From Diatrype stigma (taxonomy: Eukaryota > Ascomycota > Sordariomycetes > Xylariales > Diatrypaceae), in NCBI GenBank assembly GCA_022225965.2, contig JAKJXP020000101.1, forward strand, positions 62,001-126,000: 64,000 nt of DNA. Reading direction: 5' to 3'. Within the stretch, counting starts at the first letter, position 1. Each line of letters begins with the position of its first letter. The notes below the pieces were generated by a model. That model saw only the letters and a program-made list of their open reading frames with translations, searched no databases and had not been told where the DNA came from. Both the position numbers and the translations under genes were made by a program. Positions 62,300 through 64,000 of this stretch are shown here, piece after piece.

Positions 62300-63572
62300 T
62301 GTGAAAGGGCCAACCTTCAGTTCCCATTCTGAATCCAACATATAGCGCCTGACCTGATTACCTCATTTCATCCCGCAACCTTACCTCTGGACATAACACA
62401 GCGAAACAACCAACCTGCACCTGCACCTGTCGAAGTCAGGACCTGGAACGGCTTGGGAGTCCATCGCTCTCTACCTCGTCCTCCTCCTTTCTCTTTTCTT
62501 TCTTTCCCCGTGTTGGAAGGAATGCTCGTGAATGTGAAAAGTCCAACAGCGGCGTCTAATTCTCGGAACCGGAGCCCAAATATTCTCGATCTTTTTTTTA
62601 TAAATTAACTTGTCGTTGCATGTCGCAGCCATCGTCAAAACATACTTATACCCGCACATACTGATACGGTACATACCTACATTTTATACTATCAACCTCC
62701 AGGAACTCTCCGGAGAGTCGTTATCGTAACCAGAGCACACTTTTCGCGCCCTGTTTTCTAATAGTATCTTTTCCCAACCATTCAGGAGCGCCCTCGATTT
62801 CTACGCCGAGTTCTTGCGCCATAGTCATATGCACACACTGCATTATTTACCTACCTCAGCCCTGTCCTCGCCTGCTTACCTGCCTACTTCCTAACCGATC
62901 TGTTCAACATCGCCTCGCCGTGACCCCCCCTCCGTCCTCTCCTAACGGTTCTTTCAGATCGACCGTGTCCTTCCCTATCGCTACCGAGTGCACACGACGA
63001 ATGACGGCCGGTCAAACCGCACTGTTCGACAGCACTGCCCCGTAGTATCGCTACATCGTCACGCGCAGGGCTTCCTGTGAATCTACTTTCCGGCTGTGTC
63101 ACCGCTCGTTCATTGGAACGTCCGAATGCACAGCAATAGGACAGGACATACAAGTTTTTGGGTAAGACGCACATCCAACATTGCATATCCCACTCCAACA
63201 TCGCCCTGTTCCTCTCTACCAGGTCCCGTTCGAAAGGCTTTAGATGCCCGACGTCCTCCATCAGGCTTAAGAAGCGGAAGCTAACACCACTTCTTCCCGC
63301 CTCATCGCAGCTTATAACCGTGAACTAGTGTCGCATATCTTCCTCGTATATACAACAGTGTATTATCTATTCTTCTGACGCATCGCGTACCTCGTTCCAC
63401 CTACGTCGTCTCGGGTATATCTCCAACTGCCATATCTTGCAACGACGGCCCCATATCTGCCGTTCCCGACGATTATCCTTCAAGTTCTTGGGCGGGACTC
63501 TGGCGCAAAGTCGCTGGTTTCAACATCCTCATATAACCTAATAATACTGGACCGTTCCCGAGGGGACTCGCT

Positions 63573-64000
63573 ATGACGATGGCTGTAAGTAAATATATAC
63601 ATATACACTTGGGCACGCCATGTGCGCCAGGCTGTATTGGATAGTGGTTGCGGGCGTACGACATCTCGCTTGTCTTTGCTTTATGGCAAAATGGCATCCG
63701 AGTCGTGCATATGCTGGCTTTACTTGGTCGGGCCTCGAACTTGAATTTGTACGCATCTGACTGACTTCTGCTTCATTCTCAGGGTCGTGCGAACGGGTTT
63801 CCAAGCTTTGGCATGCCGGGCTCCTCTGCAGATAAAAACACGCAGCCTATTGGTTCAGCATTCAGCAATCCTCGATGGCAGCCCAGCGATATATGGGGTA
63901 GCAAGATTATTGGGGGCTCGCTAAGCACCAGCAGAGATGCAACAGGTTCTAGAGGTTTGTTGGATCAATAAATACGCACAAATATACGCAGTCTGTGGTG
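63573..64000 (+). CDS. Probable Pumilio-family (PUF) RNA-binding protein, 5' end only
   Basis: Partial gene cut by the window edge. Exon 1 (63573-63584) encodes only MTMA and has a GTAAGT donor. Exon 2 (63783-63954) follows a TTCTCAG acceptor and starts GRANGFPSFGMPGSS. A third exon must lie beyond the edge, because reading through the GTTTGT donor at 63955 meets a stop (TAA) within seven codons. The SxFSNPRWQPSDIWG segment resembles the Ser/Trp-rich N-terminal region of fungal Puf3/Pumilio proteins, which bind 3' UTRs and control mRNA stability. The RNA-binding repeats are not in this window, so the assignment rests on a weak N-terminal resemblance. The long leader and tiny first exon fit a regulatory gene. 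Confidence 0.5.

Larger units (their letters stand above)
56050..63572. other. Gene-poor region of about 7.5 kb and leader of the next gene
   Basis: No protein gene can be supported. Tandem repeats lie at 61062-61096, 61251-61300 and 62261-62299. A run of AAGCAGGCAAGCAGACAGGC-like words lies near 61590-61650. From about 62.4 kb the plus strand becomes pyrimidine-rich, as expected for a promoter and long 5' leader of the gene starting at 63573. Open frames at 58.6-59.2 and 59.7-60.0 kb have no recognisable domain. Confidence 0.45.

Overview
This is a 64 kb piece of nuclear genome from a filamentous ascomycete (Pezizomycotina, most likely Sordariomycetes). Three things point there. Introns are short (mostly 50-200 nt), of GT-AG type, with CTRAC/TACTAAC branch sites. 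The protein set is fungal (Hmt1-like ABC transporter, Avt1-like transporter, Ksp1-like kinase, Bmt2, Utr4, Dld2). Intergenic DNA is long and rich in simple repeats and in the palindrome ACCTAGGT. No species can be named from the sequence alone. All exon-intron models here were read by eye from splice signals, reading frame and family similarity; most close in frame from start to stop.

Layout. 0-3.1 kb: vacuolar ABC half-transporter of the heavy-metal-tolerance type (minus). 3.1-18.1 kb: about 15 kb without a gene I can support, with microsatellites, a scaffold gap inside a poly-G/poly-C tract, and a 90-G run. 18.1-18.9 kb: conserved fungal protein of unknown function (plus). 20.4-23.1 kb: CDC48/p97 (minus, 6 exons). 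27.1-30.1 kb: Avt1-like vacuolar amino-acid transporter (plus, 9 exons). 33.9-35.9 kb: Ksp1-like protein kinase (minus, intronless). 43.2-44.5 kb: enolase-phosphatase E1 of the methionine salvage pathway (plus). 45.8-47.0 kb: short-chain dehydrogenase gene broken by an internal deletion and frameshift (plus). 47.2-52.9 kb: a compact housekeeping block with Bmt2 25S rRNA methyltransferase (minus), ribosomal protein uL23/L25 (plus), Tim8 (minus) and a Dld2-like D-2-hydroxyacid dehydrogenase (minus). 53.9-54.1 kb: tRNA-Leu(UAA). 55.5-56.0 kb: single-pass membrane protein (minus). 56.1-63.6 kb: gene-free. 63.6 kb to the edge: the 5' end of a probable Pumilio-family gene (plus).

The genes do not form a biosynthetic cluster. 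There is a loose theme of vacuole and nutrient handling (Hmt1-like, Avt1-like, Ksp1-like) and of ribosome and protein homeostasis (Bmt2, uL23, Cdc48), but this may be chance. Bmt2 and uL23 are divergently transcribed from one 450-bp promoter region, which could co-regulate two ribosome-biogenesis genes.

The most unusual signal is the tRNA-Leu(UAA) gene. Besides a normal 19-nt intron after position 37, its D-loop is split by a 57-nt insertion that looks like a spliceosomal intron (GTGAGC donor, perfect TACTAAC, CATAG acceptor). Removing it restores a canonical D-arm.
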